A stretch of DNA of 64,000 nucleotides, taken from the NCBI RefSeq assembly GCF_046557915.1, contig NZ_JBHEBG010000001.1, forward strand, positions 1,736,001 through 1,800,000. The letters are read 5' to 3'. The notes under the pieces are model-generated. The model was not told where the DNA came from. It saw only the letters and a program-made list of their open reading frames with translations, and ran no database searches. Both the position numbers and the translations under genes were made by a program. Below, one piece after another: positions 43,514 to 52,502 of this stretch (positions are counted from its first letter, which is position 1; each line of letters starts with the position of its first letter). Origin of the DNA: JBHEBG01 sp046557915 (lineage in GTDB: Bacteria; Bacteroidota; Bacteroidia; Flavobacteriales; Flavobacteriaceae).

Positions 43514-44276
43514 GTTTGAACAACAGATAAAGGAAAAGTTTGATGAAAGGACGATAAAACCTTCAGATAAGGCTTGGAGTTCCATTTCTGATACTTTGGA
43601 CACTCACCAAAAACCGAAGAAGAACAGTATTCTGTGGTATAGCGTGGCTGCAAGTTTCATAGGTCTTTTAAGCATATCCATATGGTATTTGGGAAACGGG
43701 GAAAAGGAATTGGATAGTGACCAGGTTGTTAAGGTACCTCAAACAGAGCACATTAAAGAGGCACCAGAGCCCATTTTAGGGACCAATAAGAAAAACCCGG
43801 TGGAAAAAGAGCAAATCAAAGCAGTAATGGCGCCTACTTCCATTAAAGAGGAATTAACGGAAATACAAACAATTTCAGCACCCAATGAGCAACAAAGGTT
43901 AAGTAAACAAATCCTTCAGGGTTCCAAAAACGTGGAACCCTTGGAGGAACAGGTGGCGGAAAACAAAGAAAAATCATTGGGGGAGGATACGGAAAAAATC
44001 ATCGACTCTAAAATTGCCGAAGTTGTGGCCCAGGTAAATCTTTTGGAAAAATCGAATACCGAAGTCACCGATGCCGAAGTAGATTCCATATTAAGAAGAG
44101 CGCAAAAAGATATTTTAACCAATAAGCTTTTTCGCAAAGATCAAACGGTAGATCATGTGGCACTGTTGGCAGAAGCGGAGGACGAATTGGACCAGTCCTT
44201 TAGAGATCAAATTTTTGAATCTCTCAAAAGCGGTTTCATCAAGGTTAGAACCGCGGTGGCTGATCGCAATAATTAA
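43500..44276 (+). CDS. Putative anti-sigma factor, single-pass membrane protein
   Basis: A 258-residue protein with a cytosolic N-terminus (about 1-42, containing FDERTIKPSDKAWSSISDTL), one transmembrane helix (about 45-63, ILWYSVAASFIGLLSISIWYL) and a long acidic, Glu/Lys-rich periplasmic tail. The ATG overlaps the sigma gene by 14 bases, so the two are made in step. The topology and position match an anti-sigma factor. No zinc-binding ZAS motif (HxxxCxxC) is present, so the interaction must use another surface. Function is by context only. Confidence 0.65.
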   Translation: MAPVKFEQQIKEKFDERTIKPSDKAWSSISDTLDTHQKPKKNSILWYSVAASFIGLLSISIWYLGNGEKELDSDQVVKVPQTEHIKEAPEPILGTNKKNPVEKEQIKAVMAPTSIKEELTEIQTISAPNEQQRLSKQILQGSKNVEPLEEQVAENKEKSLGEDTEKIIDSKIAEVVAQVNLLEKSNTEVTDAEVDSILRRAQKDILTNKLFRKDQTVDHVALLAEAEDELDQSFRDQIFESLKSGFIKVRTAVADRNN

Positions 44277-44339
44277 ACGGACGTAGGTTAATTAGGTAAT
44301 CAACAATATTCATCAATCAATAATCAATCCCTGAGCTAT

Positions 44340-44374
44340 CTCCCCATATTTGGTCATGTACCAGTATAGGGGAG
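44340..44374 (+). repeat. Stem-loop in front of the beta-barrel gene
   Basis: CTCCCC (44340-44345) pairs with GGGGAG (44369-44374), with inner ATA/TAT and TGGT/ACCA helices. There is no T-tract. It lies 25 bases before the start codon, so it could control translation or separate the gene from the sigma operon. Confidence 0.5.
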
Positions 44375-44399
44375 GTATGGAGGGGTAAAATCAAAAATC

Positions 44400-45458
44400 A
44401 TGCGAATCATTAGTTTTTATTTAGCGGTGCTAATATTTTCTTTAGTCACCCAAAATTTAGTTGCACAGAACAAATACAAAGAAAAAATTGAAGCCCTGCA
44501 AGAGCAGCGCGATAGGATTACCGATCAGGAAAAGGAAGCCCTTAAGTTAGAAATAGAGGATATTAATAAGCGAGCAGAAAGGGGGCAAATTAGTATGGAG
44601 GAAGCGAAGACCCTTAAAGAGGCAGCCGCTAAAAAAAGAGCTTTGAACATCGAGAACAGGATTTCAATCATAGACAACAAGATTGCACTTTTAGAAAGAA
44701 ACGAAGGGGAGCTTTTAGAAAGTACAAAGGATCGCCCCGACTTTGACGATGGGGTAGGAGTGAGTATTAATTTTGGTGATGAACCATGGCGAATTTTTGA
44801 AAGGAAAAAGCCCAAATACGATCGTAAGACCTATTCCGACTTTGTTTTTGCCATTGGTTTAAACAATGCCATAACAGAAGGACAGTCATTGGAAGATTCG
44901 CCTTATAAGATTGGCGGTAGTAGGTTCTTTGAGATGGGATGGGCTTGGCGAACACGGATTTTTCGTAATTCCAATTTTTTCAGATTAAATTATGGTTTTT
45001 CCTTTCAGTTCAACGGTTTAAAACCCGAAGGGAATCAAATATTCGTTACCAACGGCGATCAGACCGAACTGGAAGAATTTGAATTCGACCTTAAAAAATC
45101 CAAACTCCGTATGGACAATTTGGTATTTCCCATTCATATTGAGTTTGGACCGTCCAAAATTAGGGAGACTGAGAACAGTATTCGGTATTCCCTCCATAAT
45201 CAATTTAGGATGGGTATTGGTGGTTATGGCGGATTTAACCTGGGTACCCGTCAAAAACTAAAATATACCAGAAATGGTGAAAGCGTAAAGGACAAATTAA
45301 AAAGAGGGTACAATACAAGCAATTTTGTTTACGGATTAAGTGCCTATGCAGGTATAGAAGGAGTTTTGCTTTATGCAAAATACGATTTAAGCCCTTTGTT
45401 TCAGGACGCTATAACCGATCAGCATAATATCTCATTGGGATTGCGATTTGATCTTTAA
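44400..45458 (+). CDS. Outer-membrane beta-barrel protein with N-terminal coiled coil
   Basis: A 352-residue protein with a signal peptide (about 1-22). A charged coiled-coil region follows (about 25-105, EKIEALQEQRDRITDQEKEALKL and similar heptads), then a predicted barrel with alternating strands (FRLNYGFSFQF, RMGIGGYGGFNLG, YAKYDLSPLF) and a C-terminal aromatic-rich strand ending in Leu. It lies after the sigma/anti-sigma pair and may be one of its targets. The coiled coil could reach into the periplasm or peptidoglycan. No specific function is recognised. Confidence 0.65.
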   Translation: MRIISFYLAVLIFSLVTQNLVAQNKYKEKIEALQEQRDRITDQEKEALKLEIEDINKRAERGQISMEEAKTLKEAAAKKRALNIENRISIIDNKIALLERNEGELLESTKDRPDFDDGVGVSINFGDEPWRIFERKKPKYDRKTYSDFVFAIGLNNAITEGQSLEDSPYKIGGSRFFEMGWAWRTRIFRNSNFFRLNYGFSFQFNGLKPEGNQIFVTNGDQTELEEFEFDLKKSKLRMDNLVFPIHIEFGPSKIRETENSIRYSLHNQFRMGIGGYGGFNLGTRQKLKYTRNGESVKDKLKRGYNTSNFVYGLSAYAGIEGVLLYAKYDLSPLFQDAITDQHNISLGLRFDL

Positions 45459-45476
45459 AAATTAAGGTTTAATAAC

Positions 45477-45503
45477 AAAGCCGAGGAATAACCTCGGCTT
45501 TTC
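45477..45503 (+). terminator. Intrinsic terminator after the beta-barrel gene
   Basis: AAAGCCGAGG (45477-45486) pairs with CCTCGGCTTT (45492-45501) around AATAA, followed by TC. It lies between convergent genes. Confidence 0.88.
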
Positions 45504-45526
45504 ATCAAAACAAAACCTCCACAACA

Positions 45527-46939
45527 TTAAATTGCGACAATACCTTGAGTGTTGGTGTCGGGAAGATTTCCAGACTCCTCGCCCACATGTTCTAACGACT
45601 GACCGTTGATTCTGTAGATTCCTATGGTACCGTCCAACCCGTATAGCTGATATAAATAAGCCCCATCATCTGTAATCCACATATCTATCCACCCTTCCGT
45701 ATTTGCAAAAGCATCCGGTCCATTGTCAGCACCTCCAGTTCCGTTACCTAAGGCAGCGGTTTGATCTATTAAAGCAACGATACCATTGTTAAAGTTATAG
45801 GAAGCCAAACCCGCTTCTATGGCATTGGAGACAAAGAAGGTACTTCCGTCCGCGGTAAAATCTAACCAACAAGCTGTTCTGCCAGTGTTTCCTTCCCCAG
45901 AACGTACATCTAAACTTATTGGGGTAAGGGTACCATCTGCTTGGATTTGCCATGTGGATACCGAACCGTCTTGCAAGGCAGGAAATGCAGGTGGGGTGCC
46001 GTCTGGCTGAAATTCCCTGGCCTCTGTAACTACCACATAGTTGTCCCCAACTATTTGAAAGCCAATGGCGGACGGAAGATTTCTTCCTTCTGTATTACCT
46101 CTTAAGGTAGATGTAGCCGCTCCCCATGCAGTGTCGCTTAGTGTTCCATCAGCGTTTACTGAGTACACCACCAATTCATCTTCACTTCCGGAGGCCAACG
46201 CTGAAGCTCCCGAATTAATGGAGGCTACCACCAACCAATTTCCATCGGGTGAAAATTGCACGGCAGATGGCCTATTGGCCAAGTCTCTGGTAGAACCGCC
46301 AATTGGGGATAAAGAGCCATCATCCAACAACCAATATCCGGTTACAGTTCCCTGATGCTCTGGTTCTCCCCCGGAAAGAAACTCCTGGCGGGTAATATTG
46401 CTTACATATACAATGCCTTTTAACCCATCCGCGGCATCGGGCCTTGGGGAATAGGCTATACTGTTTGGCCCTAACGCCCCAGTATCTTGGGAACCTACCA
46501 ATTCTAGCGAATAATCTTCATTGATGTTAAAGGAAGTAATTGTATTACTGCCTGCATTTACCGCCAATAAATTGGCATTATCATCAGTTTTGGTAAGGGC
46601 ATAAGCAGAGATAAGGGGATCTAAACCCTCTCCACCATCAAAATCACCACCATTGCCACCCGTTGAGTTAGGCCCAATAGGTGTTAAAGATCCATCTGCG
46701 TTTCTTCCATAAGCAATTATTACATTAGGTCCCTGTACATTTGTTCCGGCTACTTGCCCATCACCATTGGTCATGGCGTAGACCGCTCCTACAAATCCAC
46801 CGGTATCATTATCGCCTCCATCTGTGTTATCGTCTTCCGCTACAGGATCGTTGGTTATGAAATCGTCATCATCACTACAAGAACTGATTGCAATTACCAT
46901 GGCCAGCAAGGCAAATGGAAATAATTTTAAATTTTTCAT
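45527..46939 (-). CDS. Beta-propeller lipoprotein, lactonase-like fold
   Basis: A 470-residue protein counted from the Met at 46939 (MKNLKLFPFALLAMV); an in-frame ATG 13 codons earlier gives a less likely start. The signal peptide ends in a lipobox (SSCSDDDD), and the Asp-rich stretch after the Cys resembles the Bacteroidota surface-export signal. The rest shows repeats of the kind LLAVNAGSNTITSFNINEDYSLELV and GNWLVVASINSGAS, as in lactonase-type seven-bladed propellers. It is probably displayed on the cell surface. No catalytic residues are evident, and the substrate is unknown. Confidence 0.7.
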   Translation of the reverse strand: MKNLKLFPFALLAMVIAISSCSDDDDFITNDPVAEDDNTDGGDNDTGGFVGAVYAMTNGDGQVAGTNVQGPNVIIAYGRNADGSLTPIGPNSTGGNGGDFDGGEGLDPLISAYALTKTDDNANLLAVNAGSNTITSFNINEDYSLELVGSQDTGALGPNSIAYSPRPDAADGLKGIVYVSNITRQEFLSGGEPEHQGTVTGYWLLDDGSLSPIGGSTRDLANRPSAVQFSPDGNWLVVASINSGASALASGSEDELVVYSVNADGTLSDTAWGAATSTLRGNTEGRNLPSAIGFQIVGDNYVVVTEAREFQPDGTPPAFPALQDGSVSTWQIQADGTLTPISLDVRSGEGNTGRTACWLDFTADGSTFFVSNAIEAGLASYNFNNGIVALIDQTAALGNGTGGADNGPDAFANTEGWIDMWITDDGAYLYQLYGLDGTIGIYRINGQSLEHVGEESGNLPDTNTQGIVAI

Positions 46940-47456
46940 CTTAATTTTTTTAGTTTTTAAATTGTTTTTTTGATTCATCTTTTACAACAGTTCTATAAAA
47001 CACGGATTACGGTCATTGTCAATGTTTAAAAAAGATGATCATCACTTGCTAGTTTTCCGGCCGAAGACTATATATGGATCAAGAGTTTTGTTTTTTGGTT
47101 CTTGACTCTTGTTTGGTACGCAATCACCTTTCCTCGCTTACAACTCAAAATATTATATCACAAAGAAGATTTTAATAACAAAAAGCATTGTAATCTTTAT
47201 AAGTAATTAATAATCAGCATATTATATTTTAATCAGGTTAATCAATTTTAGAAACGATGAAATAAAAATGTTATGGTTTCTATATAAATATTAACAAAAG
47301 CATGGCGAAGTTTGGCTCTATAATTTAACCTTAAACCTATTTTATGTTGGTATTCTTATGACAGGAAAAAGTAGTTTTTTGGCTTTTCCGTTTATATTTT
47401 GATTTATCTTTACGATATTGTTTTTCTGCAACTGAAACACCCAACGTTTATAAAAT
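46940..47456. other. Gene-free AT-rich region between the lipoprotein and dnaG
   Basis: A 517-base region between divergent genes. It holds a 10-bp palindrome GATGATCATC (47034-47043), a CAAGAGT/ACTCTTG inverted repeat (47080-47086/47105-47111), a very AT-rich stretch (about 47160-47340) and a TATCTTTA element (47405-47412) as the likely dnaG -7. I see no coding frame or RNA gene in it. Confidence 0.5.
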
Positions 47457-49436
47457 TTGATTTCAAAATCTACCATAGATCAAGTATATGAGACTGCCCG
47501 TTTAGAGGAGGTAATTGGCGATTTTGTACAGTTGAAGAAATCGGGTTCCAATTTTAAGGGATTAAGTCCATTTTCCGATGAGCGCACGCCTAGTTTTATG
47601 GTTTCTCCGGTAAAACAGATCTGGAAAGACTTTAGTAGTGGCAAAGGAGGCAATGTGGTTGCTTTTCTGATGGAACATGAACACTTTACGTATCCGGAGG
47701 CCATTAAATATTTGGCTAAAAAATATAATATTGAAGTAGAGGAGACCGAGCAGAGTAGTGAAGAAAAGGAACAACAAAATGAGCGAGAGAGTATGTATCT
47801 GGTTTCGGAGTACGCTCAGAAGTATTTTAGCAATACGTTATGGGAGACCGAGCCAGGAAAGGCCATTGGGTTGTCGTATTTTAAAGAGCGCGGGTTTACG
47901 GAAGAGACCATAAAGAAGTTTGGTTTAGGCTACAATCCCAACCAATGGGACGCCTTTACCAATACTGCTCTTAAGGATGGATATCAGCTAGACTACTTGC
48001 AAAAGACCGGACTTACCATTGTAAAGGAGCAAACCAACGATGCGGAGGACCAGAAAAAATTTGACCGTTTTAAAGGGCGGGTTATGTTCCCCATCCATTC
48101 TATGAGTGGACGTGTGTTGGGTTTTGGAGGTCGAATTTTGACGAGTGATAAAAAAGCTGCAAAATACCTGAACTCTCCCGAAAGCGATATCTACCATAAA
48201 AGTAAGGTACTATATGGCATCTACCATGCCAAGCAGACCATCGCCAAAGAAGATATTTGTTATTTGGTTGAAGGGTATACCGATGTTATACAGTTTTACC
48301 AAAGTGGCATTACCAATGTGGTGGCCTCTAGTGGTACGGCACTTACTGCAGATCAAATTAGGTTAATCAATAGGCTTACCAAGAATATTACGGTATTGTT
48401 TGATGGGGATGCCGCAGGCTTAAGAGCTTCCTTGAGGGGTATTGACCTTATTTTGGAACAAGGAATGAACGTTAAAGTCTGCACTTTTCCAGAAGGGGAA
48501 GATCCTGATAGTTTTGCCAAAAAGAATGACAATGAAGAGATATTAGGTTATCTAAAGGAGAACTCAAAAGACTTTATTCAATTTAAGACATCTCTTTTGA
48601 TTAATGAATCCGATGGCGACCCCATTAAAAAGGCAGATACCATACGGGATATCGTAAATAGTATTTCCAAGATACCGGATAGGATCAAAAGGGAGATTTA
48701 TATTCAGGAATGTGCCCAGATCATGAATATTTCCGAAGAGGTGCTATTCAATACCTTGGCACAAATAGGAAAAAAAGACCTTGCAGAGGCCAACAAAAAA
48801 GTAAAGCAAGAACAGCGTGCCTTTGATGTGGTTAAAAACGAACCTGCGGCCCAGAAGGTAGACGTTCAGTACGAACTGGAAAGGAAAATTATAGAAATGC
48901 TATTGCTCTACGGCGATCTTGAACAGGAGTTTGAAGATTTAATACTCAAAGAAAATGAAAGCGGGGACCTTGTACTAGAACCCGAACAATTGGAAGCAAA
49001 GGTATACGAAAAAATTTATCTGGATCTTCAGGAGGATGAGATTGAGCTTACTCATGAGCGATTTAGGAACATCTATTACGACCTCATAGAACAATTGAAC
49101 GAAAGGGAAGATTTTTCTATAAATGCCTTTATGGCTGGATTAGATAGCGATATTATGGACGAAGTTTCTTCAATTTTAATGGAAGAGGAAAAATATACGC
49201 TGCACAACTGGGAGCGTAAAGACATATATCCCAAAGACAAAAAGCAAGGAATTGCCCAACTGGTCAGTGAAACCATTTTAACTTTACGATGCTATCTCAT
49301 AAAAAGAAGAATAGCCGTTTTGCAGAAAGACACTCAAGAAGCCAATGAGGACAATAGGGAAACTTTAGAAGAAATTGTAAATTACCTACAGCTTAATAAA
49401 CTACTGAATAAAAAGTTAAACAGGGTATTGTCCTAA
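47457..49436 (+). CDS. dnaG: DNA primase without N-terminal zinc ligands, TTG start
   Basis: A 659-residue primase that makes RNA primers for replication. The zinc-finger position reads LSPFSDERTPSF and KDFSSGKGGNV. The four usual ligands (Cys, His, Cys, Cys) are Ser37, Ser40, Asp58 and Ser61, so zinc cannot be bound in the normal way, although the surrounding fold residues are kept. The Toprim core follows (LVEGYTDVIQFYQSG near 270, LFDGDAAGLRA near 320), then the C-terminal helicase-binding part. TTG 47457 (MISKSTIDQV) fits the family start. The same loss is, as I recall, common in Flavobacteriia. Confidence 0.93.
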   Translation: MISKSTIDQVYETARLEEVIGDFVQLKKSGSNFKGLSPFSDERTPSFMVSPVKQIWKDFSSGKGGNVVAFLMEHEHFTYPEAIKYLAKKYNIEVEETEQSSEEKEQQNERESMYLVSEYAQKYFSNTLWETEPGKAIGLSYFKERGFTEETIKKFGLGYNPNQWDAFTNTALKDGYQLDYLQKTGLTIVKEQTNDAEDQKKFDRFKGRVMFPIHSMSGRVLGFGGRILTSDKKAAKYLNSPESDIYHKSKVLYGIYHAKQTIAKEDICYLVEGYTDVIQFYQSGITNVVASSGTALTADQIRLINRLTKNITVLFDGDAAGLRASLRGIDLILEQGMNVKVCTFPEGEDPDSFAKKNDNEEILGYLKENSKDFIQFKTSLLINESDGDPIKKADTIRDIVNSISKIPDRIKREIYIQECAQIMNISEEVLFNTLAQIGKKDLAEANKKVKQEQRAFDVVKNEPAAQKVDVQYELERKIIEMLLLYGDLEQEFEDLILKENESGDLVLEPEQLEAKVYEKIYLDLQEDEIELTHERFRNIYYDLIEQLNEREDFSINAFMAGLDSDIMDEVSSILMEEEKYTLHNWERKDIYPKDKKQGIAQLVSETILTLRCYLIKRRIAVLQKDTQEANEDNRETLEEIVNYLQLNKLLNKKLNRVLS

Positions 49437-49456
49437 GTTTTGCAGTAAGTGATAAT

Positions 49457-49494
49457 AAAAAACCCGATAAACGTTAACGTCTATCGGGTTTTTT
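49457..49494. terminator. Bidirectional terminator between dnaG and the response regulator
   Basis: AAAAAACCCGATA (49457-49469) and TATCGGGTTTTTT (49482-49494) form a perfect 13-bp stem with a 12-base loop and T-tracts in both directions. Confidence 0.9.
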
Positions 49495-49516
49495 GGTAAG
49501 TATACCAAATATTTTG

Positions 49517-50146
49517 TTAGTACAGCTCCAAAGCTTTTGCCTGTTGAAGTAAATCTACAAGATTATCTACATTCAACTTACGCATTAACCTTGCCTTGTA
49601 AGTACTTACTGTCTTTTCATTAAGATTAAGCCCAAGAGCTACATCTTTGTTTCTTTTTCCACTGGCCAATAGTTTTAACACTTCAACTTCGCGGGTAGAA
49701 AGTTTTCTGAAAAACCTCCTAGGTTTCTGTGTGCCTTCATCAAATGCCAAGCGTTGTGCAAGTTCATTGGTAATAAACATATTTCCTTGACTTACCTTTC
49801 TAACGGCACTGATTATGTAATCCAAATCCGCTGTTTTTGATAAATAACCAAAGGCACCAGCTCGTATAGTACTTAGCGCATAGACATCCTCAGATTGCCC
49901 ACTGTAAATAAGTACCCTTACATCTGGATATTCTTGTTTTATTTTTCTTAGGGTAGCGATACCATTGATTTCGGGAATGTCCATCTCTAGCATTACAACA
50001 TCTGGAGTAACTTTTTCCAGTTTATCAAACAATTCAGAGGTGGTAGAAACGTCATCGATAACTTCAAAATCAGAAGCAGATCCTAATACCTGCTTAATTC
50101 CCATTCTAACAATTGGGTGGTTATCCGCAATTATAACTTTAATCAT
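49517..50146 (-). CDS. NarL/LuxR-type response regulator with Glu at the phospho-acceptor position
   Basis: A 209-residue regulator with a receiver domain (1-120) and a LuxR-type helix-turn-helix (about 145-205, LSTREVEVLKLLASGKRNKDVA). The normal phosphorylation site PDVVLLDxxMP reads PDVVMLEMDIP, so the acceptor Asp is Glu54. The acidic pocket has Asp8 followed by Asn9 instead of a second acidic residue. The switch Ser (IYSGQ) and Lys (LSKTAD) remain. Glu often mimics phospho-Asp, so the protein may be constitutively active or controlled without phosphorylation. No histidine kinase is adjacent. Confidence 0.88.
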   Translation of the reverse strand: MIKVIIADNHPIVRMGIKQVLGSASDFEVIDDVSTTSELFDKLEKVTPDVVMLEMDIPEINGIATLRKIKQEYPDVRVLIYSGQSEDVYALSTIRAGAFGYLSKTADLDYIISAVRKVSQGNMFITNELAQRLAFDEGTQKPRRFFRKLSTREVEVLKLLASGKRNKDVALGLNLNEKTVSTYKARLMRKLNVDNLVDLLQQAKALELY

Positions 50147-50300
50147 TGTGGTGTGTTTTCTAGATTTTAACCATTATTACACGTCTAAAAATACTGACAT
50201 GCAATGTAAGGTTAAATTATCTAAGTTGGTGAACAAAAATCATTTTTTTTCTCGATAAACAAGAATTTTTCCGCTTTTTTTCGATTTAAATACTTGATTC

Positions 50301-51101
50301 CTAGCCAAGAGGTGATTTTAACACCTCAGGTATCTCGCAAACTGGTATAGGAACCATCTTATGTTTGTTTGATGAATTGAACTTTTTAAAGATACGAAAA
50401 ACTTCTTTTTCCCTACCAGAAAAGTCATCAGGTTGCTTTTCTAAGTCGCTCATTTTCATTGCCCATTCCAATTCTGGATAGGAAGCTCCTATCTGATCTT
50501 CGTCCGTTCTATTATCTCCCCATAGCCCATCTGTAGGTGCAGCTTCAATGATTTCGTGGTTTACACCAAGAAACTCGGCAATTTCATAAACTTCGGTCTT
50601 AAGTAGGTCGGCAATTGGGCTTAGGTCTACTCCACCATCACCATATTTGGTATAGAAACCCACGCCAAAATCCTCGACCTTATTTCCTGTCCCAGCCACT
50701 AAATAGCGTTCTAAGGCCGCAAAGTAATACAAGCTGGTCATCCTTAGTCGGGCACGTGTATTGGCCAATGACATAAACCTTTCCTCCTCATTGTCCACCG
50801 CAGGTAGTGCAGCTACCAAACCATCAAACACAGGGGTGAGGTTTACTAATTGCCTATCTACATTGGAAAAATGGTCTTGTAGCCACTGAATGTGCCTAGA
50901 TGCCCTGGTCACCTGGTTCTCGCTTTGGTGTATGGGCATTTCCAAACATAATAGCTTTAGCCCCGTCTTTGCACATAAGGTAGAGGTTACAGCAGAATCT
51001 ATTCCGCCCGAAATCCCGATAACAAAACCTTTTTGTTTGGCATCCAAGGCATAATCTTTTAACCAATTAACAATATGGGTCACTACTTTCTCTGTTTGCA
51101 T
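50301..51101 (-). CDS. nadE: NAD+ synthetase, ammonia-dependent
   Basis: A 266-residue enzyme amidating nicotinic acid adenine dinucleotide to NAD+. The PP-loop SGGIDSAVTS is at about 30-39, and the NKVEDFGVGFYTKYGDGGVDLSPIADL segment is typical. It lacks the glutaminase domain, so it uses ammonia directly. It is divergent from gldB, sharing a 65-base promoter gap. This nadE-gldB-gldC order recurs in flavobacteria. Confidence 0.93.
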   Translation of the reverse strand: MQTEKVVTHIVNWLKDYALDAKQKGFVIGISGGIDSAVTSTLCAKTGLKLLCLEMPIHQSENQVTRASRHIQWLQDHFSNVDRQLVNLTPVFDGLVAALPAVDNEEERFMSLANTRARLRMTSLYYFAALERYLVAGTGNKVEDFGVGFYTKYGDGGVDLSPIADLLKTEVYEIAEFLGVNHEIIEAAPTDGLWGDNRTDEDQIGASYPELEWAMKMSDLEKQPDDFSGREKEVFRIFKKFNSSNKHKMVPIPVCEIPEVLKSPLG

Positions 51102-51126
51102 ATCGATTTTATTTCGTAGAAACGAT

Positions 51127-51134
51127 TAACTTTG
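51127..51134 (+). promoter_or_regulatory. -7 element of gldB
   Basis: TAACTTTG exactly matches TAnnTTTG and lies 32 bases before the gldB ATG. No clear -33 TTG is present. Confidence 0.5.
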
Positions 51135-51166
51135 CCGTCGTAAAAATAAAGCCTAGAAGCTAAAAA

Positions 51167-52159
51167 ATGAAGTCAAAGGAAGATTACTTTTATAGGGTGG
51201 CGAAGAATTTGCTTGTTGGTGGGTTGTTGATGATCTGTTTTGCTTGTGGCGATAAAAATAAAGTAGCTTCGGAAATTGCTGAGACGGACATCAATCTTGA
51301 GGTGATTCGTTTTGATCGGGAATTTGCAGAGTCTGGCCCATCGGATATTCCTAATCTGAAGCATAAATATCCCTTCCTATTTCCACCTCAATACACAGAT
51401 AGTATTTGGGAGGCCAAATTGTCAGACACGCTGCAGATAAGCCTGCACAACGAAGTAGATATGGTTTTTGGGGGCTTCAAGGAAGAAGCGGACGATTTGG
51501 AGCTGCTCTTTAAACATATTCACCACTATTTTCCCAAATACAATATTCCCAAGGTAATTACACTGACTTCCGATGTAGATTATAACAATCGGATTATACT
51601 TACAGATAGTTTACTACTTATTGGCTTGGACAACTATTTGGGCAATGAGCACAGGTTTTATGCCGGAATTCAAAGCTATATTGCTTCTGGTCTGGACAAA
51701 CGATTTTTGGTAAGCGATGTAGCCGGCGCCTTTGTTAAAAAGGTAATTCCAAGGTCTAGAGACCGGTCTTTTCTTTCAAAAATGGTGTACTACGGCAAAG
51801 AATTATATGTAAAGGAAAAATTGATGCCCGCTTCTACCGATGGTCAAAAAATAGGCTATTCAGAGGCGCAACTTGCTTGGGCACAGGCCAATGAGGAGCA
51901 AATTTGGAGGTATTTAATAGAACGCGAATTACTATATAGTACCGACAATAAATTGGATTTACGTTTTTTGGACCCAGCACCTTTTTCCAAGTTTCGGTTG
52001 GAACTCGATAATGAATCGCCTGGACGTATTGGTAGATACATGGGCTGGCAAATTGTTAGAGCTTTTATGGACAACAACGACCTAAGCCTACAGCAATTGC
52101 TGAACATATCGGCAGAAGAAATATTTAGACAAGCTAATTACAAACCAAAAAGATATTAA
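51167..52159 (+). CDS. gldB: Gliding motility lipoprotein GldB
   Basis: A 330-residue lipoprotein with an N-terminal hydrophobic segment ending in CFACGDKN (lipobox Cys at about 27). The body matches GldB of Flavobacterium johnsoniae in length and context (INLEVIRFDREFAE, FDLRFLDPAPFSKF-like segments, GRYMGWQIVRAFM). GldB is needed for gliding and for assembly of the type IX secretion machinery, but its biochemical role is unknown. The distant C-terminal resemblance to zinc-protease folds (YFGKELYVKEKLMP region) is not convincing. It overlaps gldC by one base. Confidence 0.9.
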   Translation: MKSKEDYFYRVAKNLLVGGLLMICFACGDKNKVASEIAETDINLEVIRFDREFAESGPSDIPNLKHKYPFLFPPQYTDSIWEAKLSDTLQISLHNEVDMVFGGFKEEADDLELLFKHIHHYFPKYNIPKVITLTSDVDYNNRIILTDSLLLIGLDNYLGNEHRFYAGIQSYIASGLDKRFLVSDVAGAFVKKVIPRSRDRSFLSKMVYYGKELYVKEKLMPASTDGQKIGYSEAQLAWAQANEEQIWRYLIERELLYSTDNKLDLRFLDPAPFSKFRLELDNESPGRIGRYMGWQIVRAFMDNNDLSLQQLLNISAEEIFRQANYKPKRY

Positions 52160-52497
52160 TGGCAAAGCTCCATACTTCAGAAATTACACTAAAAGTGGCC
52201 CTCGATGAAAATCGTGTTCCCGAATCGTTGACATGGTCTGCCCAGGATGGCGGTATAGACAATGAGGAGGCGAAAGCCATGTTGCTGTCCGTTTGGGATA
52301 GTGGAAATAAAGAATCACTGAAAATAGATCTTTGGACCAAAGACATGCCAGTAGATGAAATGAAGATTTTTTTTCATCAAACCCTGGTATCCCTGTCCGA
52401 TACTTTTATGAAAGCGACCCAAGATGAAAAAATGACCGCAACAATGAAGGACTTTTGCGATTATTTTGCTGAAAAGTTAGACTTAAAGAATATGTAA
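52159..52497 (+). CDS. gldC: Gliding motility protein GldC
   Basis: A 112-residue soluble protein. Its start codon shares one base with the gldB stop. The central ESLTWSAQDGGIDNEEAKAMLLSVWD and the C-terminal FCDYFAEKLDLKNM match the GldC family. GldC is associated with gliding in Flavobacterium and is coexpressed with gldB; its precise role is not known. It is convergent with the marR gene, only five bases away. Confidence 0.9.
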   Translation: MAKLHTSEITLKVALDENRVPESLTWSAQDGGIDNEEAKAMLLSVWDSGNKESLKIDLWTKDMPVDEMKIFFHQTLVSLSDTFMKATQDEKMTATMKDFCDYFAEKLDLKNM

Positions 52498-52502
52498 GAC
52501 GC

